Shown here piece by piece: positions 47,310-58,561 of a DNA stretch of 64,000 nt. Under the pieces are notes generated by a model, which made no database searches, was not told the DNA's origin, and saw only the letters and a list, made by a program, of their open reading frames with translations. The translations under genes were made by a program, and so were the position numbers. Source of the DNA: Papio anubis (taxonomy: Eukaryota > Chordata > Mammalia > Primates > Cercopithecidae); NCBI RefSeq assembly GCF_008728515.1, contig NC_044978.1, positions 141,841,787-141,905,786 on the forward strand, given 5' to 3'. Positions within the stretch are counted from its first letter, which is position 1; the number at the start of each line of letters is the position of its first letter.

Positions 47310-47549
47310 CAGCCAAGAGTGCCTTGGATATGCTATGGATTCAGTTTCTGCTCTTTCATTGAACTATTTCTACATTGCCCTCTAATCCACCATTCAGACT
47401 TGTGGATCCCTGTATTAGTCAAGATAATTTCTTGGTTTCATTGTTACAGCTGATAGAATGTTAGTATGGAGTCCTCTATCTGTGAGAGCACAAATTTCAG
47501 TCTAAATTGTAGGATTTCACCAGTTGTTCTTCGAGGCTGCTGTGATTCT

Positions 47550-47726
47550 ATAGATTACAAGTATTATTGTGCAAAGCTTGGCCACTTACTAGCCTTGCGT
47601 ACTTGGGCAAGTGCCTCTCCATCCCTTACCACCACAATAAGTGAAATAATAGTACTTAGATTATAAGGACTGGAAAAATTAGTATTTATAAAATCTTTAT
47701 AACATTACTCGGCACATAGTAAGCGC
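47550..47726 (+). mobile_element. MIR fragment
   Basis: ggccacttactagccttgcg (47580-47599), acttgggcaagtgcctctcc and ctcggcacatagtaagcgc (47709-47727). It ends where the MLT1-type LTR begins. Confidence 0.8.
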
Positions 47727-48078
47727 TATGGTTTGAATATGTTCTCTCCAAAATTTAAGTATTGATGCTGAATGGCCAATGTGATGTTATTAAGAGACGG
47801 GGCTTTTAAGAGGTGATTAGATCATGAGGACTCCCCTCTTGTGAATGGGATTAAGGTCCTTATAAAATAAACTTCCTACAGAATTTCACCCTTTTTGTTT
47901 TTCCATCTTCTGGTCTCTCGTTACAGAGATGCAACAAGAAGGCCCTCGCTAAATGCCAAATTCCAGTGCCTTGCTCTTGGACTTCCCCGACTTCCCAACT
48001 GTGAGAAATGAATTTCTATTGTTTATAAATTATCCAGTAGGTGGTATTTTGTTGTACCAGCCCAGTGGACAAAGACAG
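47727..48078 (+). mobile_element. MLT1-type MaLR LTR
   Basis: Starts tatggtttgaatatgttctc, with aagagacggggcttttaaga (47792-47811), gtgaatgggattaaggtcct (47842-47861), cttgctcttggacttcccc (47971-47989), aactgtgagaaatgaatttc, and the end ccagtggacaaagacag. It is inserted at or next to a MIR end. Confidence 0.88.
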
Positions 48079-48499
48079 TAAGCCTCATATTAATATCTGT
48101 AAATTCAAATGACACAAAACCAAAATAAATAAGACACTTTACAGACCCTAAGCATTTGATGGCAGGAAAGTGACTGTGCATCTTCCAAATTTTGGGGTGA
48201 TTTTAGGTTCTTTTGATTCATGAGGTACTGAATTGATAGGATTACATTGTAGAAAGATCTGTACTCATTGATTGAAGGGGCATAAAAGTGACCTTAACCT
48301 ATATTTATAGGAAAGTGGACTCTGAGCTACTTGCATAGCCAAAGTAAACACCTAAGATTTGATGTAAGTGATGTTCTAAAGGAAGTGGTCCTAAGTATTT
48401 TCAGGGCTAAAAGGTCAACACAATGCCAGAGATTGTGAGAAAGGAATTGGAAATAAAACAACAGACCTGGAAAAGCGTTCAGGAAAAGCAATTAGAAGA

Positions 48500-48710
48500 T
48501 TCATGTTTGTCTAAGCTCTGGTGCCATGATGCTGAGCAAATCGTTTAACCTCATCGAGTCTCAGTTGCCTCATTTGCAAAACATATGCATTTTAGTACAT
48601 ATTTACATTGTAAGATTGCTGTGAGGATTGCAGGAGTTTTGGAGTTTGTGTATTGTGTTCATTATAAAATAAGCTAATATATTGTTGCTATTATTCTTAT
48701 TGTCGATGAG
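48500..48710 (+). mobile_element. MIR
   Basis: tctaagctctggtgccatga, aaatcgtttaacctcatcga (48538-48557), gtctcagttgcctcatttgc (48558-48577), attgctgtgaggattgcagg (48616-48635), then a TTATTCTTATTG end. Confidence 0.85.
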
Positions 48711-49454
48711 GTTTTCATATTACTATTTTATAGAACCATGATGGTTCATTTTCTCTAATTCTTAGTGTACTGTGATAACCCTAGGGAAAAATTAAACTAA
48801 AATATGGAAATTATTATATATTCCCACTGCTACTGAGGAGAATGGAAAGGCCTTGCCTTTTTCTACTGCATCCCCTACCCCATTATTAACTTCTGAAACA
48901 AGCAAAAGAAAATATTTAAAAAATCAAATTTATAAGCTTAGCTTAAGGAGACAAAAATGTAAGGAAAAATTTAGAGAATATCTTCAAGCTTTTGGTTTTA
49001 CCTAGTAATAAGTCACAATAATTGACTTAAACTCCTAAAATTTTAAAACTTTTCCTACTGTACATCACTATAATACTTAGGTATAGTTTGTTTAAATTAC
49101 ATAAAAGCATACTTTTGTCTAAAAGCAATCTTTCAATATTCTATCAGTTAAAAAAATATAGATTAAAAAAGAAATTCCACATCCCTGCTCAATTTTGTAA
49201 ATTGTAACCAATTTCTGTTGTTAAAGAAATGAAGCCATTTATAATATTTGATTATGGAAAAAGCAATTCTTATGCAAAATTTGAGCGAGGATAGACAAAA
49301 CATGGCTTGCCAAAAAGAAGGAGAAAACATTCCATCCCCAGGGGGTGGTCCTTGTAAAATATCAACCCTCCTAAAGAACTAACTGGTATTGCAGAAATCT
49401 TCAAGCACTGGCCAAACATTCTTCCACCAGCTTCAAAGGTTTAACGCATTGAAT
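48711..49454. other. unassigned
   Basis: A-rich single-copy-looking sequence; no gene recognised. Confidence 0.4.
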
Positions 49455-49605
49455 TTGCCTAACAACCTTCTGAAGTTCATTTGTTATTATACCTATGTTA
49501 TACATGAGGAATCCAAAGCAGGGAGAACTTTAATGACTTGCCCAAGATGGAACAGCTAGTAAATTGTAGAGATGGCAATACGTAGAGTACAAACTCATGT
49601 TATAA
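49455..49605 (-). mobile_element. MIR fragment
   Basis: Antisense MIR order: aacaaccttctgaagttcat (49461-49480), tatacctatgttatacatga, ttaatgacttgcccaagatg (49531-49550), gaacagctagtaaattgtag (49551-49570). Confidence 0.8.
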
Positions 49606-49671
49606 AAAGTGAGGTCAATTTAAGAAAGAAATTCTCTTTAATTGTATCACAACCTTAAAATATATATGAGA

Positions 49672-49800
49672 AGCATTTATATATGTGTGTGTATAAATTA
49701 TATAAGCATTTATATATATATAAATTGTATAGCATGTATGTGTGTATATACATATGTATGTATTGCATTTATAAAACTCTGTGTGTGTGTGTTTAATATA
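49672..49800. repeat. TA/TG-rich low-complexity tract
   Basis: Imperfect alternating TATA/TGTG tract ending in a short (GT)n. Frames on both strands through it are artefacts of the simple sequence. Confidence 0.9.
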
Positions 49801-50486
49801 AACATCTATGGAACAAAACACTATGATTTAAATTTAACAGATAAAGAAACTTAACATCAATTGAAATTAAATGGCTCATGGTTGCAAGGCAGAAAACTTA
49901 AATGTGATTACTTAACCAGAACTGTGGAGAGGTATACTTGGCTGCCAAGTTATAGGGTGAGGGACTAAAAGTAAATGTGTTCAGCCCTTACCTCTTCTAG
50001 TTCAATGCTGTCTAACTGAGTTTTGATGTTTGGATGATGGTAGACATACCTTCAGAAGCTCTCAAGTTACCTAACCCAATTTTTGAAAAATTGTTTTCAG
50101 TTTGATGATAATAATAAAATATTAGCACAAAAATACCCCAGATCATCTGAATGACCACATTATAATCAAATAATGCTGATACCTCTTGTATATGTGGTTG
50201 CCATTTATAATTGCCATCTAGTACAAATCTAATTACTGTGTACCAATTAGAAATAAACAATTGTGAACTTAATATTGAATTGACTATACAGAAAATAGAA
50301 ATAATGTCATGATGCATTAGAAAAGTGAAATAGGTCAGCAGAGAAAATGGTGGATGATTTAAGCCAATACAAGAGACGTGGTAGTGCAGGCTTGCTGAAC
50401 TCCGAAAACAAATGCAATAGTCATCAGGACATTTAGACATGGACATCTAATTTTAGCACAGCAACTCAACCCTTCCCCAAGGAGCA
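49801..50486. other. apparently unique sequence; source of a 98-bp copy
   Basis: No repeat recognised. Segment 50152-50251 recurs at 52345-52443. The 144-aa minus frame (50446-50012) has no recognised domain. Confidence 0.5.
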
Positions 50487-50750
50487 GCGTAGCCTAGAGG
50501 ACAAGTATGTGGACTATGGAACCAGACAGTCTGGCATAAACCCTCAGCTGTATTACTGGAAGTGTGACTTTCAGGAAATTTAATTCACTTCTCCAGATCA
50601 TTTTTATCATCCGGAAAACAGGGATTATGGGAATCGTTTTGTCCTTACTTCATGGGGTTATTATAAGGCTTACATTAATATACATCAAGGACAGAGAAAA
50701 ATGTCTGCAATATAGCAAACCCTAAGTAAGCTTAAGATGCTATTACTAAA
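50487..50750 (+). mobile_element. MIR, nearly full length
   Basis: gtagcctagaggacaagtat (50489-50508), ctatggaaccagacagtctg, gaagtgtgactttcagg (50560-50576), cacttctccagatcattttt, ccggaaaacagggattatgg, cttcatggggttattataag (50648-50667). Confidence 0.87.
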
Positions 50751-51659
50751 AGCAATTAAATTACACTCATATTTTAAACTGATATATTGAGGTATAATGG
50801 ACATAGAATAAAATGTACACACAAACAATTTGATAAGATTTGACATATGAACATGCCCATGAAACCATCGTTGAAATTAAAATAATGAACATATCTATCA
50901 CCCCTAAAAGTTTCTTCATAATTTTTATTATATATCCCTCCTCCTCCTTACTGCTCCATTCCCAGTTAAGCACTACCCTGCATTCTATCTATAAGTCAGT
51001 GTGCATTTTCTAGGACTTTTAATAAATAAAATTATATAGTGTGTACATTTTTCTGGCTTCTGTCACTTAGCATAATTATTTTGGATTATACATATTATAT
51101 GTATCAATAGTTCATTCTGTTTTATTGATAGGCACTTTCCAATTGAATGGATTTACCACAATCTGTTTATCCATTCACTTGTTAACATATGAACCTTTTC
51201 CTGTTTTTTGGTTATTACAAATAAAGCTGCTATGAACGCTTACATAAAAGACTTTTCATGGATATGTGCTTTCATTTTTTGAGAGACTACAATAGCTGTA
51301 TTATATAATAAGCGCATGTTTAGCATATTACACAACTAAAAAACTGTTTTCCAAAGTGTTTGTATTAGTTCACTTTCTTACCAACTTGTATGAGAGTTTC
51401 AGTTCCTCTACATCCTGACCACCTTGATATGACCAGTCTGTTTTGTTTTAACCATCCTAATAAGTATGTACTAATAAATCATTGTGGTTTTAATTTTTAT
51501 CTTACTAATGATGAATTATGTTCAGCGTCTTTTCATGTATTTAATTGTCATCCATATATCTTCTTTGTTGAAGTGCCTGTTAAAATCATTTGACCATATT
51601 TATTATTTTTTTTTGTATTTTTATTTGGAGTTTTAGAAGCTTTTAAAAATATATTATGG

Positions 51660-51948
51660 GGCCGGGTGCAGTGGCTCTTGCCTGTAATTGTAGCACTTTG
51701 GGAGACTGAGGCAAGTGGATCACCTGAGGTCAGGAGTTGGAGACCAGTTTGGCCAACATGGTGAAACCCCACCTCTACTAAAAATACAAAAAAGTTAGCC
51801 AGCGTGGTGGTGGGTGCCTATAATCCCAGCTACTCCGGAGGCTGAGGCATGAGAATCGCTTGAGGCCGGGGGTTGGAGATTGCAGTAAGCCAAATTCGCG
51901 CCACTTCACTCCAGTCTGGGCGAAAGAGTGAAACTCTGTCTCAAAAAA
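51660..51948 (+). mobile_element. Alu (left member of inverted pair)
   Basis: Full-length sense Alu starting ggccgggtgcagtggctctt and ending in a short A-run that merges into a TA repeat. Left flank is atatattatg (51649-51658). Confidence 0.96.
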
Positions 51949-51965
51949 TATATATATATACATAT

Positions 51966-52239
51966 TTGCTCTTGTTGTCCTGGCTGGAGTGCAATGGCAT
52001 GATCTTGGCTCACTGCAACTTCCACTTCCTTGGTTCAAGCAATTCTCCTGCCTCAGTCTCCCAAGTAGCTGGAATTACAGGCATGCACTAATATGCCCAG
52101 TTAATTTTTTTGTATTTTTAGTAGAGACAGGGTTTCTCCATGTTGGTCAGGTTGGTCTTGAACTCCTGACCTCAGGTGATCCTCCCACCTAGACCTCCCA
52201 AAGTGCTGGCATTACAGGCGTGAGCCACTGTGCTTGAAC
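51966..52239 (-). mobile_element. Alu (right member, lacking its A-tail)
   Basis: Antisense Alu from ttgctcttgttgtcctggct to gtgagccactgtgcttgaac. The reversed A-tail and first bases of the Alu 3' end are absent, so the copy is trimmed at the centre of the inverted pair. Only about 17 bp of TA-repeat (51949-51965) separate it from the left Alu. Confidence 0.95.
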
Positions 52240-52517
52240 ATATAATATATGTATTATATAGATGTAGATATATTATTTTATATATAATCTAATAATGTAA
52301 CATAATCTATATAATTATTGTATATATTTATATTATATATATATGACCACATAATCAAATAATGCTGGCAGCTCTTGTGTATGTGATTGCCATTTATAAT
52401 TGCCATCTAGTACAAATCTGATTACTGTGTACCAATTATAAATATATATATTATGTATTTTTATATACACAAATATTATATTTATATAAATATATATTAT
52501 CTAATGTATATATTATG
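52240..52517. repeat. AT-rich tract enclosing the 98-bp copied segment
   Basis: TATA-rich low-complexity sequence at 52240-52344 and 52444-52517. Between them, 52345-52443 matches 50152-50251 in direct orientation. By eye there are about seven substitutions and one 3-base gap; a run from attgccatttataattgcc through gtgtaccaatta is nearly identical. Confidence 0.9.
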
Positions 52518-53336
52518 AATTAAATACTTCTATCAGAAAGGAAATTTGCAAAATTTTTTAGTCCGTATCTTGTATTTTCATTCTCCTAACAGTGTCTTTC
52601 AAAGTACAGAAATTCTTAATTTTCATGAAGTCAAATGCTTCAATTTTTCATTTATGGATCATGCTTTTGGTTTTATATCTAAGAAAAGATACAAAGATTT
52701 GCTTCTAAATTTGCTTCCATAAGTTTTATAATTTCAGGTTTCATATTATATGGTATGAGGTAGGATAAAAGTTCATTCTGTATTTAGCTATCCAATTGTT
52801 TCAGCAGTGTTCATTGATGAGAATTTTCTTTCCTATTGAATTGCCTTTACACTGTTGTTAAAAATTAATCATAGATATGTGGGTATATTTCTGAAGTCTC
52901 TGTTTTATTGCATTGATGTATTTATTTATCTTTATCCCAACATGCAATACTACATTGTCTTACCTACTTTAGCTTTATAGGAAGTCTTTAAGTTAGACAA
53001 CATTTGTTCTCCAACTTTGATTTTTTTTCAAAGTTGTTTGGGCTACTTTATATCCTCTGCATTTTTCTATGAATTTTAGAAGCAGTTAATTTCTACAACA
53101 AGCTTACTAGAATTTTACTAACATTGCAATAAATCTATAGGTCATTTTAAGGAGAAATTACATTTTAACAATACTGAGTCTTCCAATTTATGAATACAGT
53201 ACATCTCTCTATTTCTTTTGGTTTTCTATCTCTTTCAGTATATTTTGTAAGTTTAAATGTAGTGATCTTTAACATACTTTGTCCTATTTCATTCCTAAGT
53301 ATTTCTTATTTTTTAATCTATTTTAGTTTTTGTTTT

Positions 53337-53372
53337 TGTTTTTTTTTGTTTTGTTTTGTTTTTGTTTTTTTT
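53337..53372. repeat. T-rich homopolymeric tract
   Basis: T runs broken by single G (ttttgtttt units) inside the old L1; low complexity. Confidence 0.9.
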
Positions 53373-53877
53373 TAATTTCAGCTTCCAGTTATTCAGGAAC
53401 ACAATTCACTGTTGTATACTGACCTCATATATTGTCATTTTGCCAAAGTTTCTTTATTCTAGTAGCATTTGCATAGATTCTATTAGATTTTCTACTTTGA
53501 TGATATCATCTGTGAATAGAGTTTTAATTATTCTTTTCCAATCTGCTTTTTATTTCTTTTTCTTGTTTTACTTTCCTAGCCAGAATTTCCAGTATAAAGT
53601 CAAATAGAAATGGTGAGAGCTGACATCTGTACTTTGTTCCTGATCCCAGGGGAGAGCATTCAGTCTTTCACTACTAAGTATGATATTACCTGTAGGCTTT
53701 TTCGTGTTCAGGACATTTTATCATGCTGAATACTTATTTTTGTTGTTATTCCTAGTTTGCTGAGAGTTTCTAACAGAAATCAATGTTCAATTTTGTCAAA
53801 TTCTTCTTTCTGTATATATAGAGATGATCATGGGTTTTGTTTGTTTGTTTGTTTCTTAATCTCAATGTGGTGAATGT

Positions 53878-54768
53878 AGTCAGAGTTCAATCAGTGAAGC
53901 AGAATCACCATGTGGTCTCATAAGGGATTAATCATAAAAATTTGACCTTATGAAACTTGGGTATCTAATTAAGTAGTCTCTGTGAGTCTTCATGCCTACG
54001 GTTGAAGCTTAAAGTCTGCAAGGCAAGTAGTTAAGAAGGAAATGTGGGATGAGTGCGGTGGCTCATGCCTGTAATCCTAGCACTTCAGGAGGCCAAAGTG
54101 GGCAGATCACGAGGTCAGGAGATTGAGACAAGCCTGGCCAATATGGCGAAACCCGATCTCACTAAAAATACAAAAATTAGCTGGATGTGGTGGTGCACGC
54201 CTGTAGTCCCAGCTACTCGGGAGGCTGAGGCACAAGAATTGCTCGAACTTGGGAGGCAGAGGTTGAAGTCAGCTGAGATCGCACCACTGCACTCCAGCCG
54301 GGGTGACAGAGTGAGACTCTGTATCAAAAAAAAAAAAAAAAAAAAAGAAGGAACCGGGGATTTCAGAAGGGTTAGGTGCAACCCACAAGCCTGAGTTGGA
54401 AGCCGTGAAAAGAGACTAAAACTCATGTCACTTGTGGTTGCATCTAAGCTGAAAGCATAGGTTTCCTGCCTGAGGCTGGCATCCTTCATCATGGAACTAA
54501 ATGCACACCTGCCCCAAGACTAAGAGATGCTGAAGGAGGGTCCAAGTGAAGTGGAGCAGTTGTAGGCCCAGCTGCTGCCCCAGACCAGGTTGGTGAACCA
54601 GCAGATAAATAGCAATGTGAGCTGCACAAAGGCTGCTGCTTCAGTTACCTCTCCCCTAATGTTCACGAGTCCCCTTGGTGGCCCACTTTCACAAAAAAAC
54701 ACACAAGACAGGATTCTTAGAAACATTTCAGACTAGACAAGTTGACATGTGGCAAACACTCTGCAATG
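53878..54768. mobile_element. MER-type element inserted in the old L1, carrying an Alu
   Basis: The L1 text stops near 53877 and resumes near 54769. The inserted element opens tcagagttcaatcagtgaag (53880-53899) and closes with gacaagttgacatgtggc (54736-54753). Similar opening and closing phrases occur in the element at 34790-35365, suggesting a related family. About 590 bp without the Alu. Confidence 0.45.
54044..54344 (+). mobile_element. Alu element
   Basis: Full-length sense Alu with an A-tail of about 22 bases (54325-54346). It is flanked by aagaaggaa at 54033-54041 and 54345-54353. It shows CpG-rich text (acccgatctcactaaaaata) typical of an AluS-like copy. Confidence 0.95.
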
Positions 54769-55065
54769 GTTTATACTGATTTATTTTTCAAGTATTATAG
54801 CAACTTTGTATTGCTAGGAAAGACCCAATTTGATCATGATGTATTAACTAATACATTATTAGATTCAATTTGCTAAAAATATTTAAAATAAAAAAGTTTT
54901 CTGCAGTTTTTTTTCCTTGTACTATATCTGTCTGCTTTTGATATTAATGTTGGCCTCAGAAAATGAGTTAATAAGTATTCCTTCCTCTTCAATTTCCAAA
55001 GAGGGTTTTTTTTTTATTTTAAGAATTAGTATATAACCTTGTTCAAATGTGTTTCTTTTAAAAAA

Positions 55066-55789
55066 AATGTTTTATTTAATATATGTTGTTTATTTATTAA
55101 CATTGAAGTCATGGTCAACAGTTGTATAACTCATGCCTGAATGAAGCTTATCTCAAATACTTCTTGTCATCATAAGGCACAGCCTTCTTGTGCTTAGGGA
55201 TACCAGACAGTGTTTCAGCACTATGCATGGACGTGCATTTTAAACAGCAAAATCGCCAACATAAAGTATAAAATGCAAAAATGTGGCATTAAAGAGACCA
55301 CAAAGATGACACTTGCTTACACTATGACAACTAAATATATATATATACACATATTCGCATTATATATACACATATATTCTTATCTATGTATTTCAATTCG
55401 CTCTCTTCTCTGTTTTTAGAAAAAAAAAATGGGGAGTAATAGGGATAGAAAGAAAAATTTTAGTTGACCTATGGAAATTGTTAGTTTATAGGAAGATTAA
55501 GAACATAGTTGGAGTACCTACTTCAAAATTCTCAAAGGCATATGGAAAACAGGTTTCCATGGCTACAGAATGCCCAGTAAGTCAGAATTTTCTCATTTGG
55601 AACTGCTGCTGATTCTCTTGCACCCCAGAATTTAGCCAGTGCCATTGACTGCCTGGTTCCTAGTATGGCTTCTGCTACAGAAAATCTGTTCAATGAGTTT
55701 TGGCTCTTGCTATACAAGAACCCTAGGGAAACCTAGAAGTAGAGCAGGAAAATAGCTATAGTAGTCAGGGACAGCTGTGACGCTTGCAG
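55066..55789. other. unassigned; possible old repeat, TA tract at 55335-55400
   Basis: 55080-55330 has a phrase order (ataaggcacagccttcttgt at 55172-55191, gtggcattaaagagaccac at 55283-55301) that I have the impression belongs to an interspersed family I cannot name. Segment 55455-55510 recurs near 58498-58556. Confidence 0.35.
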
Positions 55790-56040
55790 TAAAATGGTTA
55801 AAGGTTGGAGTTGGGTGTTAGACCTGGTACAAATCCATGTTTTGCTGCTATTTCATAGCTTGCGACCTTGGGCACGTTACTTAATTTAAGTTTCAAATTT
55901 CTCATCTGCAAAATATGAATAGCATCTACCTCATAAGATTTTTGTAAGGGTTATATAATACGTATGTGCAAATTGCTTAGTAAAAGTCTTTTGCACTTAA
56001 TAAATGCTCAGTGGTTGTTTTTAACTTTTATTACTACTCT
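55790..56040 (+). mobile_element. MIR, nearly full length
   Basis: tagcttgcgaccttgggcac (55856-55875), gttacttaatttaagtttca, aaatttctcatctgcaaaat, cctcataagatttttgtaag (55929-55948), cacttaataaatgctcagtg. Confidence 0.9.
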
Positions 56041-56678
56041 TATGGAAAAGGACAGTAAAAGCAAAATAGAGAAAATAGACAATAGTAGTCCTTTCAGTAA
56101 TTAGGGTCAATGTGCTAATTTTTTAAAACTCTCAGTTTATTCAAAATAAAAAAAAACTACTTGTGAAATGATTTATGATTTATTATTCCCACTATGTAAG
56201 ATGATGCTGCTATATAAAAGGCTTGCCAGTTGTTTTTCAAGTTTTTAAAACTCATCTCAAAGTCTAAATAAAGCATACCTATATTAACTGTGTGCTCTCT
56301 CATAGAGGGAGCTCTCAGGTGGACTGCTGGCTGAATCTTGGACTTCCCGTCCTGGGGCTTTATTGGTTGGGTCAGGCCCACAACGGAATGCTCTGTGCAT
56401 ATTTTCTAGAATGCAAGTTACATGCAATCTGCTTGAGTTTCCAGGATAAATCCATCCCTGAAGTCACTAAACACATACATATGCCTAAAGCTATCAATAC
56501 ATGTTATTGGAACCTGGAAAAAAAATAGTGAGTGGGATATTTTGAAATGAAATGAAAGTTTGAGATCACAGTGTGAGGTTGCTTTTTTTTTTTTTTTTTT
56601 TTTTTTTTTTGGTGGAGGGAACTAAGCTTGACACCTAGCTGTAAACAAGGTTAGCTAGAGTTGAGGGTAGCTCCACAT
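56041..56678. other. unassigned; T28 homopolymer at 56583-56610
   Basis: No gene recognised. 56583-56610 is 28 uninterrupted T, possibly the reversed tail of a tiny minus-strand retro-insertion (the 65 bp to its right up to 56678 are unidentified). Confidence 0.45.
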
Positions 56679-58400
56679 CAGTCATGTGCCAATGTGTCAT
56701 GTAATGAATGACATTTCAGTCAACAGACCACATATATGACAGGAGTCCCATAATATTATAATGGAGTTGAAAAATTCCTATTGCCTAGTGACATCATAGC
56801 CCTCATAATATGATGTCATAATGCAATGCATTACTCATGTGTTTGTGGTGATGCTGCTGTGAACAAACCTACTACACTGTCAGTTGTATAAAAGTATAAC
56901 ACACGTGGTTATGTATGATATATAATACTTGATAATAAACAACTATGTTACTGGTTTATGTATTTACTATTGTGAGACAAAGTAGCAAACGTAAGGAGTC
57001 ATGTTTGCTCATTCTGCTTGCCAGGAGAATTTCACAAAGGCCCTGACTGGGTGACTGAGCACAGCCCTCTGAAAAATGCCCTGAAGATGATAAGCAGGAT
57101 AGAGCAGATTCCCATGTCTCTTGCCTGAATCACTGTGTTTTTAGAAAAGATAAGTTCAATAATCCTAGCCCTTGCCTCTTCCTATACATAAGATAATGTC
57201 TGACAGGATTAATGATCGTGCCTCTATAATCTGTAACCAGATGTACCCTAGCACCCACATTTTGATGAGATTTTGCCCTAATGTAACTTCTGAGCACATT
57301 TAATGTAACTTCTGAGCACATGCAGAGCTGCTTTTGCCTGTATATAAGCTGTGGGCTGCAACATTACCTTAGAGAAGTCTAACAGAAACTCCCTGAAAGA
57401 CTCTCCAAGATCGCAATCCTCTGAAAGACTTCTGAATAAAGCTAACTTTAATTCTTTAAAAGCCCAATTTCTCTTTAGCTGACACTATACTATACGTGTA
57501 ATCACTATTTTTGAGTGTACTTCTTCTACCTTTTTTTTTTTTTTTTAAGTTAACTGTAAGACAGCCTCAGGGCCTCAGACAAGTCCTTCAGGAGGAATTC
57601 CAGAAGAAGACATTGTTATCCTAGGTGATGACAGTTCCCTCGAGTTATTGCCCCTGAATAACTTCCAGTGGGACAAGATATGGAGGTGGAAGATGGTAAG
57701 ACTGATGATCCCGACCCTTTGCAGGCCTAGCCAGTGTGTGTGTTTGTGTCTTCGTTTTTAACAAAAAATATTTAGAAAGTAAAAATAAAATGTTGAAAAC
57801 AGAAAAAATGTTTATAGAATAAGTTTATAAAGAAAATATTTTTGTACATTGTGCAAAAAGCAATGAGTTTGGGTTTTAAGCTTATATATTATTACAAAAT
57901 CATCAAAAAGATTTTTAAAATTTTATAAAGTAAAAATGTTACAGTAAACAAAGGTTAATTTATTACTGAAGAAAGAGAAAATTTTTCTTTGAGATTTAGT
58001 GTAACCTAAGTATACAGTGTTTATAAAGACTACAGTAGTATACAGTAATATCCTAGGTTCACATTCACTCACTGCTCTCTCACTGACATTCAGAGCAACT
58101 TCCATTCCAGTAGGCTCCATTCATGGTAAGTGCCCTATAGAGTTGTACTATTTTTATCTTTTATACCATATTTTTACTGTACCTTTTCTGTATTCAGACA
58201 CACAGATACTTACCATTATGTTACACTGGCTACAATATCCAACATAGTAACATATTATACATGTTTGTAGTCTAGGAACAAGAGGGTATGCCATATAACC
58301 TAGGTATGTAGTAAGCTATACCATCTAAGTTTGTATATGTTCACACAGTGACAAAATTGCCTAATGATGCATTTCTCTGTTGTTAAGCAATGTACAACTG
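56679..58400 (+). mobile_element. Tigger-type (pogo/Tc1-mariner) DNA transposon, deleted
   Basis: Terminal text cagtcatgtgcc (56679) and tgtacaactg|ta (to 58400) fits decayed Tigger inverted repeats with a TA target at the right. The body has Tigger1-like blocks ggagttgaaaaattcctatt (56763-56782), aagttaactgtaagacagcc (57547-57566) and gttaagcaatgtac. The segment 57556-57730 is the decayed end of the transposase frame. Without the inserted LTR about 1.2 kb remains, roughly half of a full element, so most of the transposase frame is missing. Confidence 0.88.
56971..57484 (+). mobile_element. solo ERV LTR nested in the Tigger
   Basis: 514 bp with TG..CA ends (tgtgagacaaagtagc ... ctttagctgaca) and a perfect 4-bp target duplication ctat (56967-56970 and 57485-57488), the size used by class I ERVs. 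It has a TATA box tatataag at 57341-57348 and the polyadenylation signal aataaa at 57435-57440. A 21-bp segment taatgtaacttctgagcaca(t) repeats at 57279-57299 and 57301-57321. Family not named. Confidence 0.85.
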
Positions 58401-58561
58401 TATCTGGAGAGGCTGAAGAGGGACTGAGAATGTTCCTCCATGGGATATATCTGCCCTCTCTGTACGCTTTGAAGAATAATTACCTTAGTTGAGGAAGAAA
58501 ATTTTAACTTGACCTACTGAAATATTTAGATTATAGGAAGATTAAGAACATAGTTATAGGA
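58401..58561. other. short spacer containing a copy of 55455-55510
   Basis: 58498-58556 matches 55455-55510; it shares an exact run of 25 bases starting ttataggaagattaagaac. No other feature. Confidence 0.6.

Larger units (their letters stand above)
50765..55065 (-). mobile_element. old L1 (L1MC/L1M-like), split by later insertions
   Basis: Antisense L1M in three pieces. 50765-51658 is the 3' UTR and ORF2 tail (gatatattgaggtataatgg at 50781-50800; cttagcataattattttgg). 52518-53877 is the ORF2 body (ctactttagctttataggaag; gcattgaagtc-like blocks; gtcaaattcttctttctg). 54769-55065 is further ORF2 with the phrase atattaatgttggcctcag (54941-54959). Between the pieces lie the Alu pair plus the 98-bp copy, and an older element. 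The flanks atatattatg at 51649-51658 and 52508-52517 mark the first interruption. Confidence 0.8.

Noticed and set aside
49615..49854. Frames of about 70 codons on both strands
   Set aside because: Produced by TA/TG simple repeat.
50012..50446. 144-codon minus-strand frame
   Set aside because: AT-rich chance frame without domain; the only notable thing there is the segment copied to 52.3 kb.
57341..57440. TATA box plus AATAAA as a host promoter and terminator
   Set aside because: Both belong to the solo LTR with exact 4-bp target duplication.
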